From Histoplasma ohiense (taxonomy: Eukaryota; Ascomycota; Eurotiomycetes; Onygenales; Ajellomycetaceae), in the NCBI GenBank assembly GCA_017607445.1, contig JAEVHH010000004.1, positions 3,658,001-3,722,000 on the forward strand: DNA of 64,000 bases, given 5' to 3'. Below, in pieces: positions 1-10,639 of this stretch. Position 1 is the first letter of the stretch; each line of letters begins with the position of its first letter. Position numbers and translations under genes: made by a program. The notes under the pieces were generated by a model. The model was not told where the DNA came from, ran no database searches, and worked only from the letters and a program-made list of their open reading frames with translations.

Positions 1-1073
1 TGCCGGTACATTAATTTTATGGGCACAGTTTGCGCACAACCTTCCGAGCCTATCTCTCCTCACCTAGAACTGCGCATTTTTCCGCGTACTTATGTTTCTG
101 TTATGTTCCCTGGCCCATGTCATTATTATTGACCAAGTCGTGCCAGAGCAGGCCCCTCAATTAATTTAATAGTCGCGGATAGTTGAAGACGCTAAATTAT
201 GCTTGTTCTCAGACGGGAAGATGCGTATTCGATCGGACTGGGGATGTTCCCTTTGCGATACTGACCTGATACACACCCACCCACTCATATTCTACACTTC
301 TTGCCATTGGTTCGACGTTCGGGCTTGGTGACCCCGAGGATCAACGGCATGTTTGAGAGCGGCATTTCAGCTCAAGGTGTCAGCACGAACCGCAAATCCA
401 ATCGAGAGCACCGACAAATATTTCAAGCCAATCGGCTCACTTTTTGGTGGGGATTTCTGGATTATTCGTTGCTGCTGCTGATGACGACAGCTTATTCTAA
501 TTACTATAGAAAGGATGGAGCGCAAATTTTTAATCCACATATGTATGTACGTTCGTCTACCTCGCGTTGAAAACTTTTTCCAGACAACTGCGATGCACGA
601 TATTGATTTCTGTGGATGTGGGCGGTTTTATTTGGGAACAAGATGGATCGAAAGAACTCAAGGAGTCTCTCTCGCATGTTTATCACTACATATTCCCTAT
701 CGCCACGCATTGGCAGGCAAGGGGCTACTGGTGAACTATGCGCACTGCACGTGTTGTACCAGAACTATGGAGAAGTATTGGGCCCCTCCACCTTACTTTT
801 ACGTGCACATAAGTATCACGATTTCTAGGTGGCTTGCCAATCCTTTTTTTTTTTATTTTTTATTTTTTATTTTTATTTTTTTTTCGGTTTCCTGCTGGGG
901 ATTATTTTAACTACGTTTCGTTGTTATTAGCGAGAAGTGTGACGAAGATAGATGCTGATAGATAGTGAAGTTGCGAGAGAGTGACAGCAAATAGGAAACT
1001 TGGCATTATGGTATCTCGGGCTACGACTGGTCTAAAACCCAACAAAAACTTGCAATAGAATACATGACAGCCC
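1..1073. other. Intergenic DNA, no gene recognised
   Basis: This stretch lies beyond the 3' end of glycerol kinase and runs to the window edge. Short open frames exist on both strands but none shows a recognisable family pattern or a consistent splice structure. Positions 845-892 are a T-rich tract interrupted by single A residues. Part of it is probably the 3' untranslated region of the leftward glycerol kinase gene. Confidence 0.5.
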
Positions 1074-2799
1074 TCAATTAGCCCAGCCTTTGCACATCTG
1101 CACAGCCTTCTCCCATCTAGAGAATTTGGTAGCAGCCTCTTCCTTGGTAATAGCGGGCGTGAACACGGTGCAGCCGTCTATGTTTACGGTCTTTAATTCT
1201 TCGAGCCCTTCCCAGACGCCAACAGCCAATCCTGCAGCAATTGCAGCCCCCAGAGCTGTGGTTTCGCGCATTGCTGGTCGATGCACCGGAATAGATATGA
1301 TATCGGATTGTGTCTAATGTTTTACAGATATGTGGCTTGTTATTTGTTGCGTGGCCTAAGCATATCAAGGGGAAGAGGAAACAAATCATATTACTTACCT
1401 GCATCGTCAAATCACTATTACACATGCCTCCATCGACCGCCAATTCTGTCAATTTATGGCCACTGTCCTTCTCCATGGCGTCGAGAATAGCTTTAGTTTG
1501 GAAACAGGTCGCCTCAAGCGTCGCACGTGCTACATGTCCGCGATTTGTGAACGTAGTAATTCCAAACATTGTCCCACGCGCGTCATCCATCCAGTACGGC
1601 GCAAACAAGCCGCTAAATGCTGTTACAAACACCAGGCCACCATTGTCCTCCACTGTCTCGGCCAGAGCGCTTATATCGCTGGACTTATCTATGAAGCCAA
1701 AATTGTTTACTAAGAATTTAACGCTGGATCCGCCAACGGCAATACTCCCTTCAAGCGCATACATAACTTTCCCATTGAAGTCGAAAGCGACGGTGGTGAG
1801 GAGGCCGTGTTTGGATATAACAGGGGTTTCCCCAATGTTGTATAGCAGGAAGCAGCCTGTCCCGTAGGTATTTTTCGCCAGGCCAGGAGTGAATGCCTTT
1901 TGGCCAACAAGTGCGGCAGATTGATCCCCCAGACATCCTGTGATACGGAAGCCTTTTAGGACCGTGGAAGCTAGGGAGCCGTATCCCTCTGGGTCTGATG
2001 AATGGATTATTTTGGCAAAATGGACTTTCTCGCGATCTATGCGGAAGAATTCAATGAGCTGCTCATCATATTGGAGTGTTGTGATGTTCATAAACATTGT
2101 CCTTGAAGCATTGGTAGGATCGGTGACATAGACATTTTTCTTCGTTCCGCCGTTGAGTTTATATATGAGCCATGTATCAATGGTCCCAAAGGCGAGGGAT
2201 CCCTTTTCATATGCTTCTTTGGCCTTTGGTACATTTTCGATAATCCACAGCAGTTTGCCAACAGATGGGTAGGTTGACAAGGGAAGTCCACAGAGGGCCT
2301 GCAGGTCATTTGCCCCAAGGCGTTTCTTCAACTTGCGAACAAGCGCCTGCGTGCGCGTGTCTGTCCATACGATCGCGTTGTAGAGCGGCTCCCCTGTGTC
2401 TTTGTCCCATACCACAGTTGTTTCTCGCTGGTTTGTAATTCCGATGGCCTTGATAGCCTTTATACTGTGGCCCTGGCTCTCAAATGAAGCAACGGCGCCA
2501 TCGATGCATTTTTCAACGGATGATACTATTTCCAAGGGGTCGTGTTCATGCCAGCTGTGAAATTTCTTCATCAGTCTCATTGCCCTTTCAAGGTAGAATA
2601 GATATAGCAATAGCCATTTTCGTGTGGTTCAGATATCAATGTATGTGGCCATGTATACTGACCCAGGCTGAGGATATATTTGCCGGAATTCGAGCTGGTG
2701 CGATGCAACAACGTCTCCAGCCGCGTTGAATATGAGGAATCTCGAGCTTGTCGTCCCTTGGTCGATGGAACCCAAGAAAGTCTGACCGATGCTGCCCAT
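1074..2799 (-). CDS. gut1: Glycerol kinase
   Basis: Transfers phosphate from ATP to glycerol to give sn-glycerol 3-phosphate, the first committed step of glycerol use; an FGGY-family carbohydrate kinase. Three exons fit: 2663-2799, 1399-2554 and 1074-1313, separated by introns of 108 and 85 bp with GT-AG ends (donors GTCAGT and GTAAGT). They sum to 1533 bp, 510 residues, the normal size. The N-terminus has the phosphate-binding signature SIDQGTTSSR. The middle has TNQRETTVVWD, the adenosine-side block GDQSAALVGQ, and PYWMDDARG. The C-terminal exon restores NSDLTMQ-TQSDII-SIPVHRP followed by ETTALGAAIAAG. The start at 2799 is the only one placing SIDQGTT about ten residues in. It diverges from an aquaglyceroporin gene 1.3 kb away, which suggests shared control of glycerol entry and trapping. 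Family assignment is very secure. Confidence 0.96.
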
Positions 2800-3326
2800 G
2801 CTCAGCGGCCAGCCAGAAGCAGTATTGTTTTAAAGGCGTGTGTTTGCTGTGAGTGAGGTAGTGGTAGCGGTTATCTCGGGTTATCTCGGTGCTAGTATGA
2901 GAGGGAAATGTCTATGTGGGAACGAACTGGGAGATCTCTCTATATAATGGATGACGCGCAACAGCTACTTGCACGACCTGCATCAACGTCGGGTGTTCTT
3001 TTTTAATACCAGGCCTCTCATACAAAAGCGATTGGGGCAGATTGGCTTTTTGGCGGGGGTTGTCGAAAGAATCAACTAGTTCAAGCATGTGGGATCTGAT
3101 TTACGCAGCGGAAGGTTAAGCAACTGCCAGCCACCATCGCATTAGCCCCGAACCTAAACCTTGCCCCTGCTAACGCATATTCTAACCTCAGAAACAAGAA
3201 TCTCTCGGAATCCCGCTCGATAATATACTTGTTTTCGGTGTCGTACAGCGTAACATCGAAGGGGGGAATTCGTCCTCAATTCGTTGCTCTCTGCGTTTGC
3301 GTGGGGCCTGATCGACTCCGGGTCTG

Positions 3327-3454
3327 GACAAACCGATGCTACGAGTAGAAACCGATGCTACTAGGACAAACCGATGCTTGACAAACCGATGCTTGACAAA
3401 CCGATGCTAGTTACTAGTAGAAATCGACAAACGGATGCTCGACAAACGGATGCT
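3327..3454. repeat. Degenerate minisatellite, about 15-bp unit
   Basis: Seven copies of a unit built on GACAAACCGATGCT occur at about 3327, 3345, 3365, 3380, 3395, 3426 and 3441. Copies 3-5 are exact and spaced 15 bp apart. The last two share a C-to-G change giving ACGGATGCT. Two short CTAGT-type spacers interrupt the array. It sits in the divergent glycerol kinase/aquaglyceroporin intergenic region. Confidence 0.9.
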
Positions 3455-3572
3455 ACAATCACCCCACAAAGCGCATCTGCACGTTGCTTGAGCAGCACGC
3501 TACTGGAATTGCTAATGGGCTTAGTAGCGTCCCTGTACTCTCGGGTTATCATGACCGACAGCGCGTAGTTCA

Positions 3573-3595
3573 AACCCCCGGAGGCACCGGGGGTT
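3573..3595. other. Perfect GC-rich hairpin
   Basis: AACCCCCGG at 3573-3581 and CCGGGGGTT at 3587-3595 are exact reverse complements around a five-base loop AGGCA. The form resembles a strong stem-loop, but the context is a fungal intergenic region and no function is known. It would fold in either DNA strand or in a transcript from either promoter. Confidence 0.75.
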
Positions 3596-4107
3596 CTTAT
3601 TTATGGCCGCTTCTGGGAGGAGATAGCTGGCTCTCTTACCTAGGAATTACCAACCAGATGGGGGACTTCGTAGGACAGAAGATATCCTTGTGCTATGGCC
3701 GTGTTGTAACAGCCGCTGTGCCACGGGGCTGGTCGGTACGGTTTGCCCGGATCAAACGGTGACTTGAATAACCTCCAGGGCTTCCTGTTCAGTTCGTTCG
3801 CGTGATTCGAGGGCAACCATGTTCCAGAGTGGCAATCGTGCGCGTTGGACTAACTATAAGTACCCTATGCCAACTCGTGGCGAACGGGAACAGACAGGCA
3901 AAACTCACTCCACAATTACCGGCATCAATTGTGGTACCCTCTGTTCCTTTGGTCCGTGTACCAACCCCATAACAAGCCCATCTGCGGGGTATCCCAATTG
4001 CATCCGTGCCGCAAAAGCTTTCCCCAGCCGCTACTCCGTGCGCTGAGGCCATCCCTAACGCCTTCTTCCATACATAGATTCTGGGTGCACAGGCCCACGC
4101 TGCTAAA

Positions 4108-5190
4108 ATGCAGGCGCAACAGCCTCTCTGGTCTCGGATTCGATATAAGCTACGAGAACCGTTCGCTGAATTCGTTGGTGTCTTTATTCTTGTTCTTTTC
4201 GGAGATGGCTCTGTGGCTCAGGTCATTCTAAGTAATAGAAGGAACGGAGATTACCAGTCGATCAATTGGGGTTGGGGGTGAGTTACCTTCTTACGCTTTT
4301 GTCACAACTCCCCCTTGAGCTACCTGGGATAAAAGAGAAAAAAGTTGCCATGAAAAGAACCTGGATCTAGCATCAGTTCAGCTGACAGCTGACATAATTG
4401 ACAGGCTTGGTGTGATGCTCGGGGTCTACTGCTCAGGTATATCAGGGGCCCACCTAAACCCGGCGGTTACTCTCGCAAACTGCATATTTCGCAAATTCCC
4501 ATGGAGGAAATTCCCCGTGTATGTGATCGCTCAGATGTTGGGTGGATTCCTTGCCGCTGGGATCGTCTATGGGAACTATAGATCCGCTATTGATGTTTTT
4601 GAAGGAGGCGTTGGTATCCGTACTGTGGGCCTCGAAACGTCCACCGCGGGCATCTTCTGTACATATCCGGTCAATTTCCTGACCAAAACAGGCCAGTTTT
4701 TTTCTGAACTTATCGCCAGTGCGATCCTAATGTTCTGTATCTTTGCTTTGCTCGACAACAATAACAATGGCGCTGGCAATCTCACCCCATTGGGCTTGTT
4801 CTTCGTGATCTTTGGCATAGGTGCCTGCTTTGGTTGGGAGACGGGATATGCGATCAATCTTGCGCGAGACTTTTCACCACGGTTGCTGTCATATATAGTA
4901 GGATATGGCCCTGAGGTATGGTCTGCTGGGAATTATTACTTTTGGGTATGGCTATCCTCTTTTGCACCTGCTAGTGCTGGTGTCAGGAATCTGTTAGGCT
5001 CTGCCAGTGCTGATCTTTTATTCTCCAGGTTCCAATTGTTGCACCATTCGTTGGATGCACGCTAGGCGGGTTCCTCTATGACGTTCTACTGTATACAGGG
5101 GAAAGTCCCATCAACACCCCTTGGATGGGGTTCGATCGTCTGCTGCGACCAACACCCGAGGTATGGTCAAATACGAAATCAACAGCCTAG
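4108..5190 (+). CDS. Aquaglyceroporin (MIP family, Fps1-like)
   Basis: A membrane channel for glycerol and probably water. Three exons were placed: 4108-4277, 4405-4945 and 5029-5190, with introns of 127 and 83 bp. They sum to 873 bp, 290 residues. Exon 1 gives EPFAEFVGVFILVLFGDGSVAQV, the first membrane helix. Exon 2 gives GISGAHLNPAVTLANC, the first pore motif, and later GYAINLARDFSPRL, the second pore half-helix, where the usual NPA is replaced by NLA. Exon 3 completes PIVAPFVGCTLGGFLYDV, the sixth helix. The Asp in NxARD is the usual mark of glycerol-conducting members, and yeast Fps1 also carries NLA. An in-frame stop and possible acceptors near 4080-4093 leave room for an extra upstream exon, so the N-terminus is provisional. 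It lies head-to-head with glycerol kinase. Confidence 0.92.
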
Positions 5191-5240
5191 CAAACGACTG
5201 CGGAGCTGCGTTTATTATTTAGCATCTTTCAGCGTCTATC

Positions 5241-5359
5241 ACATACGACCACAGGGAGTGGAAAACAGGGCTTCCCGTCCGCTCAGCCATACTTAAGCCG
5301 CTCGCCGGCCGGTTAGTAGTTGGGTGGGTGACCACCAGCGAATCCCGGCTGTTGTATGT
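5241..5359 (+). rRNA. 5S ribosomal RNA
   Basis: A complete copy of about 119 nt. It starts ACATACGACCACAGG and ends CTGTTGTATGT, so the first and last bases pair (ACATAC with GTATGT) as in the 5S acceptor helix. The internal block AGTAGTTGGGTGGGTGACCA at 5315-5334, the promoter region for RNA polymerase III factors, and AATCCC are intact. A TTTTT run follows at once (5359-5363), the expected polymerase III terminator. Dispersed single 5S genes are normal in filamentous ascomycetes. The gene starts only 50 bp after the aquaglyceroporin stop, on the same strand, so it probably overlaps that gene's 3' untranslated region. Confidence 0.95.
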
Positions 5360-7412
5360 TTTTGCTCATCACCTCTCTCTGCCTGTTCCCAGTATCACCC
5401 TGTCGCCGCTTTTTTGCACCCCTCTTCACTGGAACTTCAGGGGGTACATGGGAATTGTCCCTGCATGGTTCCAGGCAGTCGTGTGCAATGTTCCAGGATT
5501 CTACAGGATGCCTGTGTGAACATCACACCAGCGATCACACTCGCGGGTGCTGTTGTGGAATCAATCATTGACCCAGCCACTTCATTTCCCCTCACTCCCA
5601 ACCAACATGGCCATCGTATCTCGTCTAATATTGCCTCCCTTTTCTCCCGCCCGCTGCACCCTTTCTCTCTGAGGAGCCTCAGTCTCCATTTTGTCCCGCT
5701 CTCTTTTTTTTTTTTTTTTTTTTTTTTTTTGCCTGATGTTTGCCCATATACCATTTCTTTTTTCACTAATGCATCTGAATCATCTAGCATCTATGGGAAA
5801 TCACTGATCTCTGACTGAGCGGCCAACCGCCTTGAAAGTTCCCCATGCCCATCTCTGTGTCACTATGTCAAGAAGTGGATGCCATGACTTCCAGTATCTG
5901 ATGTCCCTGGAATCATTGCTTGATGTTGATCTTGATGAGGATACAGTGTTTGAAGCAGATGGTCAAGATTCTGGGAAATTATTTTCAGATTGAAAGTTGC
6001 TTGATGATGAAGCCAGGGTGCCGATGGACTCTGCGTCTCTGAGGCTTCTAAATGGCGGCGTAATTAACTACACGATGGAGTTTATTGGAAGCCAGTTTAA
6101 AGTGGTTGGCAATCTTAGAGCAGTGAGTTGCTGCAGCTGCAGGATCAGTTTTGATGTCACCATCTAGGTTTTCCCCTCAGCTGGTATGAATGAGTGACTG
6201 CTGCAAAAATAATATTTCTGTGCTGCAATTTCTGTACAATTACTTCAAGGTTGCATACAGTTGCTTTTCTATCTAGCTCAAGAAGGGGAGGGAACATGCT
6301 CAAAAAGCTGGAATGGCTCAGCCATACATACATCTCTGCTTGCCCATTTGCTTTCTGATGACACAGATTTTAAAGAATTTCATGTGAGTTTTGTAGTTGG
6401 AATACTACAAGGAAGAATTCCATGGGAAGGGGTGAAAAGAACTGATGATGACCCTATTTGGGGTAACTACCATTAGAGGGTAAATATATATGTTTCTATA
6501 GAATCTTGACCACTTGCTCTTCGGGCTGCTCTGTTCTTGACACCAATATGCCCATTTTGACTTCTTGTTCAATCTTCACCTTCTTCTTGCGTGACACAAA
6601 TGAGTGGGCATTCCACATTATTGACACAACCTATACTAGCTGTCTAAGATATCTCAGGTCCAAAGATAGTGATTTTTTCTCAATTCTTGACACTGCTTAG
6701 TTTTGGTGTCAAATATCAAACAGCCTTGGCCATCTGATCTGATGCGATGCCACTAGGTGACCAAAGACGAACGAGGTCGGGCCCGGTGTGCCCTCCGGAA
6801 TACTGTAGCTGTCTTCCATGGTCGACCGATTTTTTAACCAAGCAGAATTATTGTTCTTTGACATTGAAGTGAGCAGCTACTTCTTTTTCATTCAAATACT
6901 TACTCTTTGTTTCTGCCACTATTTAAACGGTTGGCATTTCCATATCTCCAGCTGATGTCCGACCGCCTCAAGCCCACTTCCGAGGACCACTATCAATGGC
7001 GAATAAAGAAGCATGGAGTCTCGGCCAGGAACCAGGCAAACACCACCAACCACTAGTTATTCAAGCCCGGCTACATTTTGCGGGCAATTATCGTTGATGT
7101 TTCATTGGACAAAAATGCGATAGTGGGGTTTGATACCTGATCGCTTAATGATAACTATCTGAATTGGCAGATGTTTGTTTAGTCTGTCGGCTGCCTCGCG
7201 TTCAGACCTCAGTTCAAGAAACAAGCTTGTCAGACTGCTGCCATGTTTCCCTTGCCGCGATTAGAGAAACAGTACATCTGAGTTTCTGTTCTTGATACCT
7301 GCTATTTTTTCAACTTTTAAGTATCCTTCAAATCTGTTGATGATCATTTTTGAACTATTCACCTGTCCTGATACATCCTTCATCCAAAGTAGCAAGCATC
7401 TCACTTGGCAAA
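5360..7412. other. Gene-poor CpG-depleted intergenic region
   Basis: No intact gene was found in about 2 kb. A pure run of 27 T lies at 5704-5730. Between about 6075 and 6520 only one CpG is seen at each edge and none between, while TpG and CpA are plentiful. That pattern is expected for a repeat decayed by CpG-directed mutation. At 6952-7062 an open frame reads LMSDRLKPTSEDHYQWRIKK, which faintly resembles the end of a Clr5-type N-terminal domain, but it has no coding partner nearby. The last part is the F-box gene 5' region. Confidence 0.5.
5704..5730 (+). repeat. Poly-T tract (27 T)
   Basis: An uninterrupted run of 27 thymidines in intergenic DNA about 350 bp after the 5S rRNA gene. Read on the minus strand it is a poly-A tail-like run, which could mark the end of an old retroposed copy, but no recognisable element flanks it. 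Confidence 0.9.
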
Positions 7413-10400
7413 ATGGGATCTTTCGACATATATTGTGCATTGTGCTGCGGCACCTTATACGAAGTTGAGATTGGAGGCAAGTCAAAAGAACAGCGCCAAG
7501 TGCGCCAGCGATTAATCGCAAGGAAAATTCAGGAGCTCCAGGCTCAGAGTGAACGCAGCAGCCTGGCTATGGCTGGTGAACAATTGGGAAATGAAAAGAC
7601 GGCACAATATACACAAAGTGAGAATGTGCTAGTATCTGAGGAGGAAGATAAGGACTCTTGGGAAATCCAAAGGGAAATGGACGGCAACAGTGGCTACGAT
7701 CCAGACATCGTTAGCGAAGAGAGTACTAAATGGCTTCGGGTGGTACATGTGCTCGGGTACAATCCTACAGCGATGGGACCTAGCAAGTGCGTATGCAGCT
7801 CATCCCCTGAAGTATCTATTCGACGGTGCCTTTTTACTAATAACCACCGTAGGACCTATATTTCGGGCGAGGGGACGTATTCTGATTTTGTATGTCTTCT
7901 CCTTCCAAGCTCTAGAATTCTTCTGCAAACCTGCTTTATGAAGTTTTTTTAATTTGTGCAAACTAGGACGCGGTTGAATTTTCGCGAGGCGATGGTATGC
8001 AGATGCACTCCCGAAGTTCCATTTAGCACTATCAAGCTAATAAACTTGTCAGATCCAAATGTTCCTCAAAACCTCAATTCGCTGGACACAGATTGGGTCT
8101 CCTGGTAAGAGATATATTACTTCTTTAGTGACTTTCACACTCTGTCTGCTAACTTGTTGCAGCTATGGATTCAGCGATCTTTCAGCTTTTCCGTTTCATT
8201 GGTGCTGCTTCGAAATTCTCGTCCGGGTTCTTACAGGCTCTACGGATATAGGTCAAATTGATAAGGATCTTCTTTACCACGTTATGCTTGGGCTTTCTCC
8301 ACAATACTCACGATATCTGGAAATCGATTACGGAAACCTTACTGGTGTGGAGCAATTTTGGGATTGTGTTCCTGGAGAAGAGGTACGCCATTCTTCCTGT
8401 TTGAGGAATGTTAGAGGGTATATATTGATGAAAAGGTGCATTCCAGTATTCTGTCACCCATCCGGCAACCCCTGGTTTCGAAGAGATACTTCGGAAGTTA
8501 GTAGAAGAAAAGGTTTTCAAAGATACCTCCACGAGTCCTTTGTCGCTTGCGCATAAAGTGAAACGAGATCCGTTTGGCGAATTACCATTCGACCTTCTCT
8601 ACTCCATTCTTAGCTTCCTTCCGGGAGACTCAACCCTGGCGTTGATGTCAGCATCGTGGCCTGTTTATGGAGCGACTCGCCATCCCGCATTGTGGAAACA
8701 GCTTATGTACTGGGGAATGCCTTGGTTCTGGGAGCTACATAAGCTTGTTGAGGAAGATAATGTCACTGACCTAGACTATAAGAACCTCTACCTTTGGCTG
8801 AACAAGGCGACTATGCCGGTATATGGTATGCGTGGGCCGTTCTTGGGTATCGCCAACCGGAGACGCATCTGGTGTGCTTGCGCGCAGCTTGCAGAAAAAT
8901 ATTTCTTGTCTTTTCACCAACGGGAGAACACAACTGATGAAGACTTCAATTCGGTACTGCAACAAAACCAGATAGTGCAGTTACCAATGGTGAAATATCC
9001 ACAGTCAGACATGGAGGTTAGAACCATTAGCAAACAGTGGTTACATACTCTGGAGGAATTCAACGGTCGGTCCGCCTTGTTGGAGACCTTCTGGAGTAGT
9101 GACGATTACCTGATGGGTTTGACTGTTAGTTTTAGGACAAGCCGTCGGCCTTTTGGACGTGACGCAGCAACTGGGGGGGCTCATCAGCATGTTTTATCCA
9201 TTGAAAGTTCTGATTGGATTTCAGGGCTTGTCCTATATATGCCTGTGATGGATCTTCTAGATGCCCATGCCTGTACAGCTGTCAAAGGTATCGAGGTAAG
9301 TGTAACATGGATAGATTATAATCACATAAGCATCGCCAGCCGTTTTGGGTCCTTCTGACTTAACGCGATTCCCAGGTCAATTTTGTGTCCGGGAAACATG
9401 TTTCCATAGGCTCTTGTGCAGGAAATCATAGGCCGTTCATGGTCTCCGAAGATCACTATCTTGTTGGTCTAGTTGGGCAAGCTGGAGAAGTAAACGCCCC
9501 TTGTCAAAGTACTACATGGTAACATCATTTCATCAAGACTAACCGTGTCTTTATTCAGGATGGAATCATTTCTCGTTTTGGAATCTTAGAGAGCCCGGCC
9601 ACTGAAAGTGACGTGCTCCAAACTCTATTTCCCATCATTCTGCATATATAGTCTCACCCGATTTACTTATATTCTCTTGATAGGTAACAAATTTTATATT
9701 CACGATGCAAGGATTGTCCCAGAATCCGAACGCCCTTTCGGCCAACGGCTCCTTTGGAGTTCAGCCGCATCCCCATTTGAACCGCGAGGAGATCAACGAC
9801 GATTTATTTGGAGTCACCCTGATATTCAAGTTTTGTCTCCCAGCTCAATCGGAGATATGGGCCATGGTGTACCTACTGACCTGGTTCCGCACCAATTCCT
9901 CATGTGGGCATTGCATGGCGACGAGCTTCGAAAATTAACTCGGATATCTGTCTACGTAAAAAAGGATATAACAAGCTCCGGGCTTATGGAGTGCTTACTA
10001 GGTTTAAGGACCGAATACATTCGGCGTTACTGGGAACCGAAACGATATATGGGAGAGTTTCCCAACGATGATGATGAAGATGGGGCCCAAGAGGCTCCCG
10101 ATGGAGAGATTCGCCATTTTGACATCGACGGCCCTAATTCTGAGTATGTAAGCAGCATTGAGATTGCTACGGAGGGCTTCCTGAAAGCGATCAGAGTGAG
10201 CCAATTCTCAACTTCTCGAAAGTTTTTTTTTTTTTTTTTTTTTTCGGAAATGCGCGAAAATCCGTTAACTAGGAGTATTCAAATCAGTTCCGAACCAATA
10301 GAGGAAGAGAAGCGTGTTTTGGTGACTCGAACCAAGAAAACTGGGAAACTCTGTGCCCGGCCGACGGATGTATGTTTACTGGGCTTGCGGCTACCTTTCG

Positions 10401-10639
10401 GCCGCTTGCTGGATACTCGACGATTTCGAAGAAGGGTGTAAGTCTTGGTTTTTTTCTTTTTTTTTTCTCGTTCTTTTTTTAAGCTCTTTTTCTTGGCATA
10501 CGCGATTTCCTGTGGCTATTCACACGGTCCCCCCCTAACCGCAAATTTGCATGAGAAAGCGTTCTAATCCTCCATATTTTTTTTACCAGAACCGACTTAT
10601 GATGAGCTCTGCAATCCCCTTGACGAGGACTATTACTGA
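7413..10639 (+). CDS. F-box domain protein of a filamentous-ascomycete family
   Basis: A large gene with about nine exons. The first exon begins MGSFDIYCALCCGTLYEVEI. Later exons give YDPDIVSEESTKWLRVVHV, FPFHWCCFEILVRVLTGS, IDKDLLYHVMLGL, LEIDYGNLTGVEQFWDC and then the F-box at about 8571-8720 (DPFGELPFDLLYSILSFLPG), followed by IANRRRIW and a long C-terminal half. F-box proteins recruit substrates to SCF ubiquitin ligases through Skp1, and the rest of the chain probably binds the target. Clear introns start at 7797, 7892, 7992, 8106, 8384 and 9297. Another ends near 9683 and one at 10196 contains a run of 22 T. The last splice is uncertain: ending at 10639 gives a tail with ELCNPLDEDYY, and an alternative ends at 10649. 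No substrate can be inferred. Confidence 0.8.
10223..10244 (+). repeat. Poly-T tract (22 T) inside an F-box gene intron
   Basis: Twenty-two consecutive T residues lie about 27 bp after the donor of the penultimate intron (GTGAGC at about 10196) and ahead of its acceptor near 10288. Position and strand fit an extended polypyrimidine region, but the length is unusual for a compact fungal intron. Confidence 0.8.

Larger units (their letters stand above)
2800..4107. promoter_or_regulatory. Shared divergent intergenic region of glycerol kinase and aquaglyceroporin
   Basis: The two start codons face away from each other across 1308 bp, so both 5' regions lie here. The interval contains a degenerate tandem repeat (3327-3454) and a perfect 9-bp hairpin (3573-3595). 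No transcription-factor site was assigned with confidence. An additional short 5' exon of the aquaglyceroporin may lie in the right part, because an open frame runs upstream of its proposed start to a stop and possible splice acceptors near 4080-4093. Bidirectional regulation is inferred from the arrangement only. Confidence 0.5.

Noticed and set aside
3789..4052. Minus- and plus-strand frames upstream of the aquaglyceroporin as separate genes
   Set aside because: Both strands are open over the same short stretch without family pattern. The region is more simply a promoter or a non-conserved 5' exon.
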